This document shows positions 43,268 to 51,681 of a DNA stretch of 64,000 nucleotides, in pieces. Both the position numbers and the translations under genes were made by a program. The notes below the pieces were generated by a model that saw only the letters and a list, made by a program, of their open reading frames with translations, ran no database searches and was not told where the DNA came from. The DNA comes from JAOAPG01 sp963791575 (GTDB taxonomy: Bacteria; Acidobacteriota; Terriglobia; Terriglobales; Acidobacteriaceae). The stretch spans positions 124,001 to 188,000 of the forward strand of contig CAWBSY010000011.1 in assembly GCA_963791575.1 (NCBI GenBank), given 5' to 3'. How positions within the stretch are numbered: position 1 is the stretch's first letter; the number at the start of each line of letters is the position of its first letter.

Positions 43268-44233
43268 ATGAATCAGTCGCGGAAATTTCTCGTCGTTGCT
43301 TGTGCGCTATATATCCTCGCAAGCCCCATGCCTTCGAGCGCCCAGCAGCCCAACCGCGAGGTCGCAATTACCATCGATGACTTGCCCGCCGGTGCCGCCA
43401 ATTCAATGTCGGCGGCAACCATCACCGACATGACCACGAAATTGCTGACCACTCTCCGCGATCAAAAAGTGCCGGTAGTTGGATTCGTCAATGAAAAGAA
43501 ACTTTATAAGCCCGGCGAAGTAGATGAACGAATCAAAGCTCTACGCATGTGGCTCGACTATGGTTTCGAACTCGGCAATCACACCTTCACCCACCTTTCG
43601 TTGAACCAGGTCGGACTGAAAGCGTGGGAAGATGATGTGATCCAGGGCGAGAGCGTAACCCGCATGCTGCTTGCCGAGCACAAGATGACACTGCGATATT
43701 TCCGTCATCCGTTCCTCGACACTGGTCGCGATCTTCAGACCCGGCGCGAAGCCGAAGCCTTCCTTGTCGGCAGAGGATACCGCATCGCTCCCGTAACCCT
43801 CGACGCCTGGGACTGGATGTACGCCGGAGTCTACGAAGACGCCAAGACACGCGGCGACACCGCCCTACAGCAGCAACTCGCAAGCAGCTATCTTTCTTAT
43901 AGCGATGCCGTGTTCGCTTATACCGAACAGCTTTCCAAACAGACCATCGGTTATGAGCCGAAACAAATTCTTCTACTGCATGGCAATCAATTGGAGGCCG
44001 ACCACATCGGCGAGTTGATCGATCTTATGCGCAAGCGCGGCTATCACTTCATCACCCTTGCAGATGCTCTCAGCGACTCGGCGTACAGCCTGCCCGACAC
44101 ATATGTTGGAGAAGAGGGCACGGGATGGATCGACCACTGGGCCATCAGTCAGGGCCATCCTCCGCAAGGAGCTCCCGTGTTTCCGCAATGGGTGATCGAC
44201 CGTTCGAAGGCGCTACGCCTCCCCGGACCATAG
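43268..44233 (+). CDS. polysaccharide deacetylase (NodB homology, CE4)
   Basis: A 321-residue exported protein: signal peptide (about 1-25, LVVACALYILASPMPSSAQ), then the NodB motifs: Asp37-Asp38 in TIDDLP, His105 and His109 in GNHTFTH for the metal, RYFRHPFLDTG, and a late LLLHGN with the motif 5 His. Such enzymes remove N-acetyl groups from chitin, peptidoglycan or similar polymers in the envelope. Start ATG 43268 follows AGGAGAG (43252-43258) by nine bases, so I reject the earlier frame start at 43214. It follows the glycosidase gene after 73 bases and is likely part of the same amino-polysaccharide locus. Confidence 0.88.
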   Translation: MNQSRKFLVVACALYILASPMPSSAQQPNREVAITIDDLPAGAANSMSAATITDMTTKLLTTLRDQKVPVVGFVNEKKLYKPGEVDERIKALRMWLDYGFELGNHTFTHLSLNQVGLKAWEDDVIQGESVTRMLLAEHKMTLRYFRHPFLDTGRDLQTRREAEAFLVGRGYRIAPVTLDAWDWMYAGVYEDAKTRGDTALQQQLASSYLSYSDAVFAYTEQLSKQTIGYEPKQILLLHGNQLEADHIGELIDLMRKRGYHFITLADALSDSAYSLPDTYVGEEGTGWIDHWAISQGHPPQGAPVFPQWVIDRSKALRLPGP

Positions 44234-44402
44234 CTCTTAAACATTCAGATCCAGCTGCGCAATGTCTGGTAGTAAAAAGGGGCACGCATTTTTGTCTTGT
44301 TTGAGCCATTGCAGCTCGGTGTACTTTGACATCGCTTCTCTCGGGATGAAAATCGAGATCGGCATCCTCTCGAGAGTTGCACATTCTTTCTAGCGGGATC
44401 TC

Positions 44403-44867
44403 CTACATCGACTTGAGCAGCGACTCCAGGCAAATGAATACACTTCCATCCGAACCTTCCAGGCAGTGCCATTTCTTGGCTTGATCGCAATCGCGGAGCC
44501 GGGGTTGTGCCGAGCCCGTCAAAACTCCAGCTTGTGCGAGGTCTACCACCTCCACGGCACGGCGGCACTCCGGACACCAGCGGCGGACACGACTACTCCT
44601 CCGGATCGTCAGGATCTGATCCGTCTCGATGGTGATTTGTATCCTCTTATGAGTCGTCTTCGCCTCCCGAACTGCGGCACCATTGATCGCCTGCCAACGA
44701 GGGCACCCAATGGCTTCACAATCGCGCCTGAGACTCGACATAAAGCCGGATCTCGCCTCAAACATGTTCTGCGAGAAAGCGGATACAGCGATTCCACAGT
44801 ACCTGCAAAAACCGGGTGCCGAACTTAGTTGCTCCGGCACCCGTTCCCCCTCAAGACCATCTGTCAC
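44403..44867 (-). CDS. small protein with two cysteine pairs and helical C-terminus, unknown
   Basis: A 154-residue frame. Part one has CRYCG (Cys21, Cys24) and CEAIGC (Cys50, Cys55), a possible four-cysteine zinc site. Part two reads ITIETDQILTIRRSSRVRRWCPECRRAVEVVDLAQAGVLTG, with a CPEC pair, then WHCLEGSDGSVFICLESLL. Part two resembles the small Acidobacteriota/Planctomycetes proteins that pair a CxxC strand with an excisionase-like helix-turn-helix (from memory), but the HTH residues here are weak. The start is unclear: ATG 44867 or ATG 44741. No operon partner exists. Confidence 0.5.
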   Translation of the reverse strand: MTDGLEGERVPEQLSSAPGFCRYCGIAVSAFSQNMFEARSGFMSSLRRDCEAIGCPRWQAINGAAVREAKTTHKRIQITIETDQILTIRRSSRVRRWCPECRRAVEVVDLAQAGVLTGSAQPRLRDCDQAKKWHCLEGSDGSVFICLESLLKSM

Positions 44868-45110
44868 ATCCTCGACATTGCTCTGCCCCCCGACAGGGCG
44901 ATGTTAAGGACAAGAAAGACTGCTGTAATAATTGAGGAGGTTGATAAAGTTGCAATCCCCAGCCTTTACCCCGCCCTGATCTCGTGGTAGAGTGCAACCC
45001 ACGCTGGGTGCGGCTTTCGGATCGCCTCACTACGGGTACACTGCCGCAAGTAGGCATCGGAAGTCTTTAGGAAACTCTCAAGAACATCTCAGGATTTATT
45101 AGGGCCGTCT

Positions 45111-47447
45111 ATGACGAAGGAAGCAAAGCACTTCTATGAGTTCGGTCCCTTCCGCGTAGATCCCGATCAACGGCTATTGTTGCGTGACAATCGGCCGGTT
45201 CCCCTTCAACCCAAAGCCTTCGAGACTCTTCTGGTGCTGGTTCAGAACAGCGAAACCGTGGTTCTGAAGGACGATCTAATGAAGTCGGTCTGGCCCGATA
45301 CCTTTGTTGAGGAGTCGAACCTTACCCAGAATATTTTTGTATTGCGCAAGACCCTGGGAGAGGTGGCCGGCGAGCGCCGCTACATCGTTACCGTCCCCGG
45401 GCGAGGATACCGGTTAACCGAGAAAGTGCGGTTCGTTCCTCATCAGGAGCCGGAGCAGGACGACATTGTGCTTCAGCAGGAGAGCATAGTGTTGCAGAGC
45501 CACTCGACAACTCGGGTCGTGATTGACGAGGTAAGTTCGCGCGGCAAAGCTTGGTATTTAGTCGCGGGAGTCGCGATTGCTGCCATCTTGGGTGGCACCT
45601 GGTATTGGCGATCTCATCCCGCACCAAAGCTCAGGGAAAAAGAAAGAATTGTAATCGCCGACTTCACTAATACGACTGGCGACGTCATCTTTGATGACAC
45701 CCTGAAGCAGGCATTGGCCATTCAACTCGAGCAATCCCCGTTCTTGCGTGTTCTATCGGACAATAAGGTACAAAGTACGCTCAAACTGATGAACCACGCG
45801 ACGACCGAACACATTACTCAGGACATAGCTCGCGAGATCTGCCTGCGTAATGATGGCAAAGCCATACTCCAGGGTTCAATCGGAAGCGTCGGGAATCACT
45901 ATCTCATCGGGCTCAGAGCCGTGGAATGTCAGTCCAGTGAAACACTGGGCAGCGCCGCCGCTGAGGCTACCAACCGGGACGGCATCCTTGCAGCTCTCGA
46001 AAGTGTCGCCAATGGGCTGCGTGCAAAACTTGGCGAATCGCTGGCATCGGTCGAGAAATTCAACAAGCCGCTGGAGCAGGCAACAACTTCCTCTCTTGAT
46101 GCTTTAAAGGTTTATACCCTGGGCCAGATAACCGCTGGAAAAGCCGATGATAATGCAGCTGTCGCCTACTACGTCCGCGCCATTCAACTCGATCCGAATT
46201 TCGCCCGCTGCTATGCGGCTTTGGGCAGCGCTTACAACAATCTCGAGCAGCCGAGCCGGTCGATTGAAAATTACAAGAAAGCTTATGCACTACGCGATCG
46301 TGTAAGTGACCGCGAACGCTATTACATCGAGGCTACTTATTATTCCCACGTGACCGGCGAAGTGGACAAGGCCATCCAAACGTATCGCGAATGGATCCAT
46401 AATTATCCGCAGGATCTCACACCATACTTCAACTTGGGTGTCCGGTACGGAGCTTTGGGTCAATACGACAAGGCTCTTCCTGAAAATCTCGAAGCCCTAA
46501 AGCTTGCTCCTGACGATGCTGGCGGTTACGCCACTCTTATGGGCCTATACCTGTCATTGAATCGCTGGGATGATGCCAAGGCGACCTACGAACAAGCCGC
46601 GGGTCGCCAGCTGGATAGCTTTGTCCTCCGTGAAAACCGCTATGCGCTGGCGTTTCTCCAGAACGACACAGTCGCTATGAAACAGCAGTTAGCGGGTGCT
46701 CTGGGGAAACCTCGCGAAGAAGACCTGCTGCTGGCAGCACAATCCGATACTGAAGCCTATTTCGGCCGATTCACCAGCGCTCGAAGGTTTTCCGAGCGCG
46801 CGATGCAAACGGCTATCCGCAATGATGCCATAGAAACTGCCGCGCTCTGGCAAGCCAAGGCGGCTCTGCGCGAAGCCGAGGTAGGCAACTTATCCCGTTC
46901 CCGCAAAGAAGCACAGGCGGCGATTGCGCTGGGACCGGGTTTGTCGGTCGAGTGCGCCGCTGGCTTAGCCTTGGCGCGAGCCGGTGATTTTTCAGGGGCA
47001 CAAAAAATTGTGGACAGCCTGGACCAAGATTACCCGCACGGCACCATGGTCCAAAACTTCCATTTGTCGAACATCCGCGCTGCTGTGCAACTCGACCGCG
47101 ATGATTCTTTCGGCGCTATCCAAGCCCTCGAGGCGGCAGAGCCCTACGAATTGGGAGGAAATCGGACGTTGTACCCCGCTTATCTTCGCGGACTGGCTTA
47201 CCTGGCGGCGAAGAGGAGTGAAGAGGCAGCAGCCGAATTTCAGAAACTTCTGGACCACCGCGGTCTGGTGAACAACTCTGTTCTAGGCGCGCTGGCTCAC
47301 GTTCAACTAGCTCGCGCCAAGGCAATGAGCGGGGACAAAGAAGCAGCGCGCAAGTCTTATCAGAACTTCTTCGCTCTCTGGAAAGACGCCGATGCCGATA
47401 TTCCGATCCTGGAAGAAGCCAAAGCAGAATACGCTAGGCTCGATTAA
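45111..47447 (+). CDS. winged-helix, TolB-like and TPR transmembrane regulator
   Basis: A 778-residue protein. An OmpR/PhoB-type winged helix (about 5-105: YEFGPFRVDPDQRLLLRDNRPVPL, SVWPDTFVEESNLTQNIFVLRK, TVPGRGYRL) is followed by one membrane helix (about 146-165, WYLVAGVAIAAILGGTWYW), a TolB-like alpha/beta domain (IVIADFTNTTGDVIFDDTLKQALAIQLEQSPFLRV), and 9-12 TPR repeats (for example YYVRAIQLDPNFARCYAALG). This CadC-like architecture is common in Acidobacteriota: DNA binding inside, peptide-scaffold repeats outside. The regulated genes are unknown. It is divergent from the small zinc protein, with a 243-base region containing a probable promoter. Confidence 0.85.
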   Translation: MTKEAKHFYEFGPFRVDPDQRLLLRDNRPVPLQPKAFETLLVLVQNSETVVLKDDLMKSVWPDTFVEESNLTQNIFVLRKTLGEVAGERRYIVTVPGRGYRLTEKVRFVPHQEPEQDDIVLQQESIVLQSHSTTRVVIDEVSSRGKAWYLVAGVAIAAILGGTWYWRSHPAPKLREKERIVIADFTNTTGDVIFDDTLKQALAIQLEQSPFLRVLSDNKVQSTLKLMNHATTEHITQDIAREICLRNDGKAILQGSIGSVGNHYLIGLRAVECQSSETLGSAAAEATNRDGILAALESVANGLRAKLGESLASVEKFNKPLEQATTSSLDALKVYTLGQITAGKADDNAAVAYYVRAIQLDPNFARCYAALGSAYNNLEQPSRSIENYKKAYALRDRVSDRERYYIEATYYSHVTGEVDKAIQTYREWIHNYPQDLTPYFNLGVRYGALGQYDKALPENLEALKLAPDDAGGYATLMGLYLSLNRWDDAKATYEQAAGRQLDSFVLRENRYALAFLQNDTVAMKQQLAGALGKPREEDLLLAAQSDTEAYFGRFTSARRFSERAMQTAIRNDAIETAALWQAKAALREAEVGNLSRSRKEAQAAIALGPGLSVECAAGLALARAGDFSGAQKIVDSLDQDYPHGTMVQNFHLSNIRAAVQLDRDDSFGAIQALEAAEPYELGGNRTLYPAYLRGLAYLAAKRSEEAAAEFQKLLDHRGLVNNSVLGALAHVQLARAKAMSGDKEAARKSYQNFFALWKDADADIPILEEAKAEYARLD

Positions 47448-47487
47448 TCGAAGCACCCTGGAAAGAAGCCGCTCCCTATCGCAAACC

Positions 47488-47910
47488 TCACAGCCTGGAT
47501 ATCGAATTATCCAGCTTACTCATAAACTTTTTGCCTTCTCTAGCAGCCTTCACAGCCGGGATCAGGTCGGCCGCTGCGGAGGACTTCACAACATAGCCGA
47601 GAGCGCCAGTGGCTAGCGCCAACTCCGCAATTCTTTTGGAATTATGCTGACTCAGAAATACGATTCGAGCTTTGGGAGCCACACGATGAATCGGAATGGC
47701 CGCCTCGATTCCTCCAAGCGTGGGCATACTTATATCAAGAACAACAACGTCCGGCTGAAGCTCCTCCGCCTGACGAACGCCCTCCAGCCCGTTTGCCGCC
47801 TCGCATATCACCTCAAAGTCCGGATCACTTTCTAATACCCGAGAAACCTGCCTCCGAACCACATCATGATCTTCGATCACCAGAATTCTCACTGGCTTAG
47901 GATTGTCCAC
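47488..47910 (-). CDS. single-domain response regulator (NarL-like receiver)
   Basis: A 140-residue receiver domain: RILVIEDHDVVRRQVSRVL (acidic pair Glu13-Asp14), phospho-Asp59 in VVVLDISMPTLGG, VFLSQHN with the switch Ser, and GYVVKSSAAADLIPAV with Lys about 109. It closes without the LuxR helix-turn-helix that NarL-type proteins carry, so it works through protein contacts. A kinase partner is not adjacent. It converges with the TPR regulator (41 bases between stops). Confidence 0.82.
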   Translation of the reverse strand: MDNPKPVRILVIEDHDVVRRQVSRVLESDPDFEVICEAANGLEGVRQAEELQPDVVVLDISMPTLGGIEAAIPIHRVAPKARIVFLSQHNSKRIAELALATGALGYVVKSSAAADLIPAVKAAREGKKFMSKLDNSISRL

Positions 47911-48123
47911 ATCGCCAAATCGTCATCCAGCGAACTTTGAATTGAGGCATCGCCGCGATAAGAGCGATTTGCCTTAGCTAGTAAAGGAAAGGGCGTAGTA
48001 CTGGGATTTGACCGGAACAAATGCATTGAGAGTCACGCCCGAATGCAGAGATTACCCGAGACCGCTCTTGTGTTCGATACAGTACATTCCCTAAGGAACT
48101 GAGGATCATCCCGTAGACCTATT

Positions 48124-48606
48124 TCAGCGCATTCCCTCCACCTCTTCCACGAGCCTTTGGCCCAGACTCTCCACCGCGCATGCCTCAATGCGAGCCACCG
48201 TGCTCGCCTTCGATTTCCCGCGCAACAAATGCCATGCTTCCTTATAAACACCGTACTTCGACTTCTTCAGATTGGGATACAAAGCGATGCTCCCCTGCAT
48301 CTTGAATTTTTTGGCCGGAATGATGTACCACAAGTCTTCCGGAATCACATACGCCGCCAAAAAATCAAACGGATCGCCCACATAAGGACCCTTGCTATCC
48401 CGCACCGAGCACGAGTACCCTCCGCGATCTTTGAATATTGTCGATTTCACCTGCACCCGTAAAAAGCGCGCCCGGTATTCCACCGCCACGTCGTAACGCG
48501 CCATCTCTCCCCAAGGCTTGCTCACCTGCAACCCTTGTTCGGACGCGCAAGCCATAAACCGCAGCTCCGCCCATTCCCCACGCCGCTTGGCATGTTTGAT
48601 CTTCAT
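48124..48606 (-). CDS. PD-(D/E)XK endonuclease-like protein (PDDEXK_5 type)
   Basis: A 160-residue protein with Glu14 in RRGEWAELRFM, Asp39 in YDVAVEY, and Gln52-Lys54 in LRVQVKST: the order E, D, Q-x-K is the catalytic core of the PD-(D/E)XK fold, and the surrounding text matches the group I intron endonuclease-like family PDDEXK_5. Further strands GDPFDFLAAYVIPEDLWYIIPA follow. Members are common as single chromosomal genes in Acidobacteriota and may cut DNA or be domesticated. No intron, recombinase or restriction partner is nearby. Confidence 0.8.
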   Translation of the reverse strand: MKIKHAKRRGEWAELRFMACASEQGLQVSKPWGEMARYDVAVEYRARFLRVQVKSTIFKDRGGYSCSVRDSKGPYVGDPFDFLAAYVIPEDLWYIIPAKKFKMQGSIALYPNLKKSKYGVYKEAWHLLRGKSKASTVARIEACAVESLGQRLVEEVEGMR

Positions 48607-48806
48607 TCCCTTTATTTTTCATCGCTAGCTCTTTCTTTCTATAGATCGCTCTTCGCATATTTCCCTCAAACTGTCATTCCCAGGCCCCAACCATTTCCCA
48701 TCAACTGTCATCCCGAGCGCCGCCTGAGTTGCGCGTGCGCAACGAAGGCAAGTCGAGGGACCTCTACCCGCGCCACACTGCGTGGTATTCCGCTCCCAAT
48801 AAAAAA
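48607..48806. repeat. gene-free stretch with a dispersed-type intergenic repeat
   Basis: CTGTCATTCCCAGGCCCC (48671-48688) and CTGTCATCCCGAGCGCC (48705-48721) are related starts; the second runs through a GTTGCGC..GCGCAAC hairpin (48728-48743) to GAGGGACCTCTACCCGCG. The text TGTCATCCCGAGCG...GGGACCTCTACC resembles intergenic elements that I recall as repeated many times in Acidobacteriota genomes. No gene is supported here. Copy number cannot be judged from one window. Confidence 0.5.
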
Positions 48807-48827
48807 CGCGGCCCGCAAAAGGCCGCG
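48801..48827 (-). terminator. rho-independent terminator
   Basis: CGCGGCC (48807-48813) and GGCCGCG (48821-48827) form a 7-base GC stem; on the minus strand it is followed by TTTTTT (48801-48806). It lies 150 bases after the 48978-51421 operon. Confidence 0.75.
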
Positions 48828-48977
48828 CACTAACTTCCAGCTTTGACTATGTCATGCCCATCAGCGACAGAAACTCCCTACGAGAGTGTCTAGTCGAGAG
48901 TTGGGGCTCCCGCAGACTATCCCGGATGCAAACGATCTCTCCGAGTCTTTGGTCCGAATAGTCGCGTCGAATATGCC

Positions 48978-49409
48978 TCAGGCAGCTCTTCGACCATCGA
49001 ACACTCTGCCCATCCGCCTTCTGCGACTCCATCCTGAGTCGTCATAGTCTGATACGCCAGCTATCACGGTTTCGCCTGCGCCCTGCGCATGAAAGTACTT
49101 TCTTTGGATTGGATCTCTTATCCCGAGAAGTTTTGGGAAAGCAGCGCTGGTAGCAGCGACTCCATAATCCAGGATGCCATGCGTCTTAAAACTGTACACA
49201 CGAAAGACTCCAAGCGGATAGTCCGTCATTAGCGCATTCGCGAGTACGCTGATTCCGAGCGCTAGTGCGGCATTCGATCCGCGTTTGTCGGTCTTAGCGA
49301 ACAGAGCGGCCGCAACAAAGTTGGTACTGGCATGAATGTAATCGATAATTCCGTGGGTTTTCGCTGAGATTAGCCTTGGGAAAAAATTGTCTATCAAAAG
49401 TCCAGCCAT
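48978..49409 (-). CDS. small membrane protein with internal duplication
   Basis: A 143-residue protein with two related halves: SAKTHGIIDYIHASTNFVAAALF and SFKTHGILDYGVAATSAAFPKLL, each a short KTHGI(I/L)DY helix start followed by a hydrophobic stretch, plus another hydrophobic segment NAALALGISVLANALMTDYPLG. So there are three to four membrane segments. The last 25 residues (GWSRRRRMGRVFDGRRAA) are strongly basic. I do not recognise the family; an SPW-type repeat is a possible relation. It is the last gene of a run SRPBCC, alcohol dehydrogenase, this gene, with a 51-base gap. Confidence 0.6.
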   Translation of the reverse strand: MAGLLIDNFFPRLISAKTHGIIDYIHASTNFVAAALFAKTDKRGSNAALALGISVLANALMTDYPLGVFRVYSFKTHGILDYGVAATSAAFPKLLGIRDPIQRKYFHAQGAGETVIAGVSDYDDSGWSRRRRMGRVFDGRRAA

Positions 49410-49460
49410 TGGTAGCTCCTTATCGCTCCTTATTAAAGTAAAAAATCAAATTGTAAGTTT

Positions 49461-50660
49461 CTATGCAGCCTTGGCTCCGTTTGCCCACGGGTCAAGCACC
49501 ACTTTGGTGCAGTGATCCTGTTTGTCCCGAAAGACCTTGTACATTTCAGGAGCTCGATCAATAGGCACCCGGTGACTAATGACAAAGCTCGGATCAATTT
49601 CGCCGTTCTGCACGCGGTCGAGCAACGGCTTCATGAAACGCATCATGTGGGTCTGCCCAGTTTTCATAGTCAGGGCTTTATTCATAAAAGCTCCCATTGG
49701 GATCTTGTCATCGAAGCCGGCGTACACTCCCGGAACGGAAACCGTCCCACCTTTCCTACAAGCCTGAATACACTGCCGAAGCGCGATCGGACGGTCAGTT
49801 TCTACACGCATTGCCTGTTTCGTACGATCGACCAAGTACATCAAGTTATCGTCGTGCGCTTCCATACCGACCGCATCTATGCAGGCGTCCGGACCAATAT
49901 TGGCTGTCATATCTTTCAAAGTCTGGACGACGTCGTCTACTTGTTCGTAATTGATGGTTTCCGCTCCAGCTTTCTCAGCCAAGCGAAGTCGGTAGTCAAA
50001 CCTGTCAATCGCGATTACTCGTTCCGCTCCAAGCATGAATGCGCTTCGTATGGCGAATTGAGCGACTGGTCCACAACCCCAGACAGCTACGGTGTCTCCG
50101 GCCTGGATATCGCAGTTCACAGCACCGAAATAGCCGGTCGGAAATATGTCAGACAGAAATACGACTTTGTCATCAGGGACATCTTCGGGCAGCTTAAGTG
50201 GCCCTACATCGGCATATGGTACACGGGCATACTGAGCCTGGCCTCCGGAATACCCGCCCAACATATGGGTATAGCCGAATAATCCAGAAGGTGAGTAGCC
50301 CATCATCTGTTCAGCAATCCAATAATTCGGGTTCGAATTGTCGCAGCATGACCAAAGCTGCCGTTCACAGAAGAAGCAACGGCCGCACGCAATTGTGAAC
50401 GGAACTACAACCCGGTCACCGGGTTTCAATTTCTCGCGCTTGATGCCCGCGCCGACTTCTACTACTTCGCCCATAAATTCGTGGCCGAGAATGTCGCCTT
50501 GTTCCATGGTTGGAATAAAACCGTTATATAGGTGCAAATCGGAACCACAAATACAAGTGCTGGTGATGCGCACGATTGCATCTCGGGGATTCAGAATTTG
50601 TGGGTCAGGTACAGTTTCAACACTCATTTTCTCGACGCCCATCCAACAAACTGCTTTCAT
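49461..50660 (-). CDS. zinc-dependent alcohol/formaldehyde dehydrogenase
   Basis: A 399-residue medium-chain dehydrogenase. Cys38 in CICGSDLHLYNG and His60-Glu61 in GHEFMGEV bind the catalytic zinc; Cys92, Cys95, Cys98 and Cys106 bind the structural zinc. The nucleotide fold is VAVWGCGPVAQFAIRSAFM with VIAIDRFDYRL. The long internal insert and KAVCWMGVEKMSVETVPDP start are those of glutathione-independent formaldehyde dehydrogenase-like enzymes. It is cytosolic and NAD-dependent. Its ATG (50658-50660) overlaps the stop of the SRPBCC gene in ATGA style, so the two are translationally coupled. Confidence 0.9.
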   Translation of the reverse strand: MKAVCWMGVEKMSVETVPDPQILNPRDAIVRITSTCICGSDLHLYNGFIPTMEQGDILGHEFMGEVVEVGAGIKREKLKPGDRVVVPFTIACGRCFFCERQLWSCCDNSNPNYWIAEQMMGYSPSGLFGYTHMLGGYSGGQAQYARVPYADVGPLKLPEDVPDDKVVFLSDIFPTGYFGAVNCDIQAGDTVAVWGCGPVAQFAIRSAFMLGAERVIAIDRFDYRLRLAEKAGAETINYEQVDDVVQTLKDMTANIGPDACIDAVGMEAHDDNLMYLVDRTKQAMRVETDRPIALRQCIQACRKGGTVSVPGVYAGFDDKIPMGAFMNKALTMKTGQTHMMRFMKPLLDRVQNGEIDPSFVISHRVPIDRAPEMYKVFRDKQDHCTKVVLDPWANGAKAA

Positions 50661-51421
50661 GCTATCCTCCGCATCGCGTTAAATACTTCATTGAGTTGAG
50701 ATTCAGGCCGTATCGGCCGGGTAGGATCGGCGACGCGCAAGGCCGCTATAAGTTTGGAACGTGGGCCGTGCGTCTGTCCTTCGATCGTGGGTATTTCGCC
50801 GGTTTCGACTAGGGCTTTGAAGCGCCGCAAATCCTGTCGCATCACGAAATTTGGATACTTGCCGAGCATTCTCGCCACCGCATTAGTCATTGCGCCGGAT
50901 CGTGGACGGTAGCGCATCTCTACCTTGACCAATGTTCCTCGATCCGCCGGTGCGGACTCGAACTTCACTGTGCCTTCGACGAACAAAGCAGATCCGGGCA
51001 GAGATTGCCACATGATCGACTCATTCTCGCGGTCGTTTACGATTTCAGCGTCCCACACAATCCGCGAGCCCATGGGACCAAGCGCTATCCAGGTTGATCT
51101 GCCGCCACTCGACACCGTCACAGATTCGAGATGCGGCATAACTATTGAGAGGTTTTCGAAGTTGTGCCAAAACTGATAGGCCTCTTGCGGAGAGCAGTTC
51201 ACCAAAATACTGCTTTGCGCAACGAGTACTCGGGGATTTCTGTCGGGTTTCGTACCCATGTAAACGAGAGCTCCGCCTGCCGCAGCCATGGCTAATCCGG
51301 ATTTTGAACGTTGGGTAAGACCGAGAAGGGCAAGCGCGCCACCACCTATCATCGCGCCCATTCGCTGAGATGATATTGGCTGCGCAGCACCCCTACGGAG
51401 AATGCTTCTGATTTGGTTCAT
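50657..51421 (-). CDS. SRPBCC-family (START/PYR-like) protein with N-terminal membrane segments
   Basis: A 254-residue protein. Residues about 25-55 are Gly/Ala-rich hydrophobic (MGAMIGGGALALLGLTQRSKSGLAMAAAGGALVYMG), perhaps two short membrane helices. The remainder is an SRPBCC lipid/hydrophobe-binding domain: SSILVNCSPQEAYQFWHNFENLSIVMPHLESVTV, then strands ending VKVEMRYRPRSGAM, and a C-terminal helix. Similar proteins (DUF2892/polyketide cyclase-like) sit beside alcohol dehydrogenases in many stress clusters. Its stop overlaps the dehydrogenase start, so they are made together. Ligand unknown. Confidence 0.75.
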   Translation of the reverse strand: MNQIRSILRRGAAQPISSQRMGAMIGGGALALLGLTQRSKSGLAMAAAGGALVYMGTKPDRNPRVLVAQSSILVNCSPQEAYQFWHNFENLSIVMPHLESVTVSSGGRSTWIALGPMGSRIVWDAEIVNDRENESIMWQSLPGSALFVEGTVKFESAPADRGTLVKVEMRYRPRSGAMTNAVARMLGKYPNFVMRQDLRRFKALVETGEIPTIEGQTHGPRSKLIAALRVADPTRPIRPESQLNEVFNAMRRIA

Positions 51422-51681
51422 AGCAGCATTACCTCTTTTATCTAGAGATAGCAGTCAGATGCCATCATCCATTTCAAGGTGCATTGCTGTTCGAGTTATT
51501 ACGTAAGGTCTGATATGAAGTCGTGCGCGAACCTGAGGCAAGTTCCTGCAGGTAGTGATTGGTGACAGGATTCACCTGCTCACGGAGACGGTCAGTGAAA
51601 AACCATAGGCCGGATCTCCGAATCGTAGGCCGGATCTTTTGAATCATGGGTTGGACCGTGGTTGAAATTCCGCTCTCTACC

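Noticed and set aside
48847..49032. 61-codon frame overlapping the end of the duplicated membrane protein
   Set aside because: Short, basic, no recognisable features; possible alternative tail by frameshift is not supported clearly enough.
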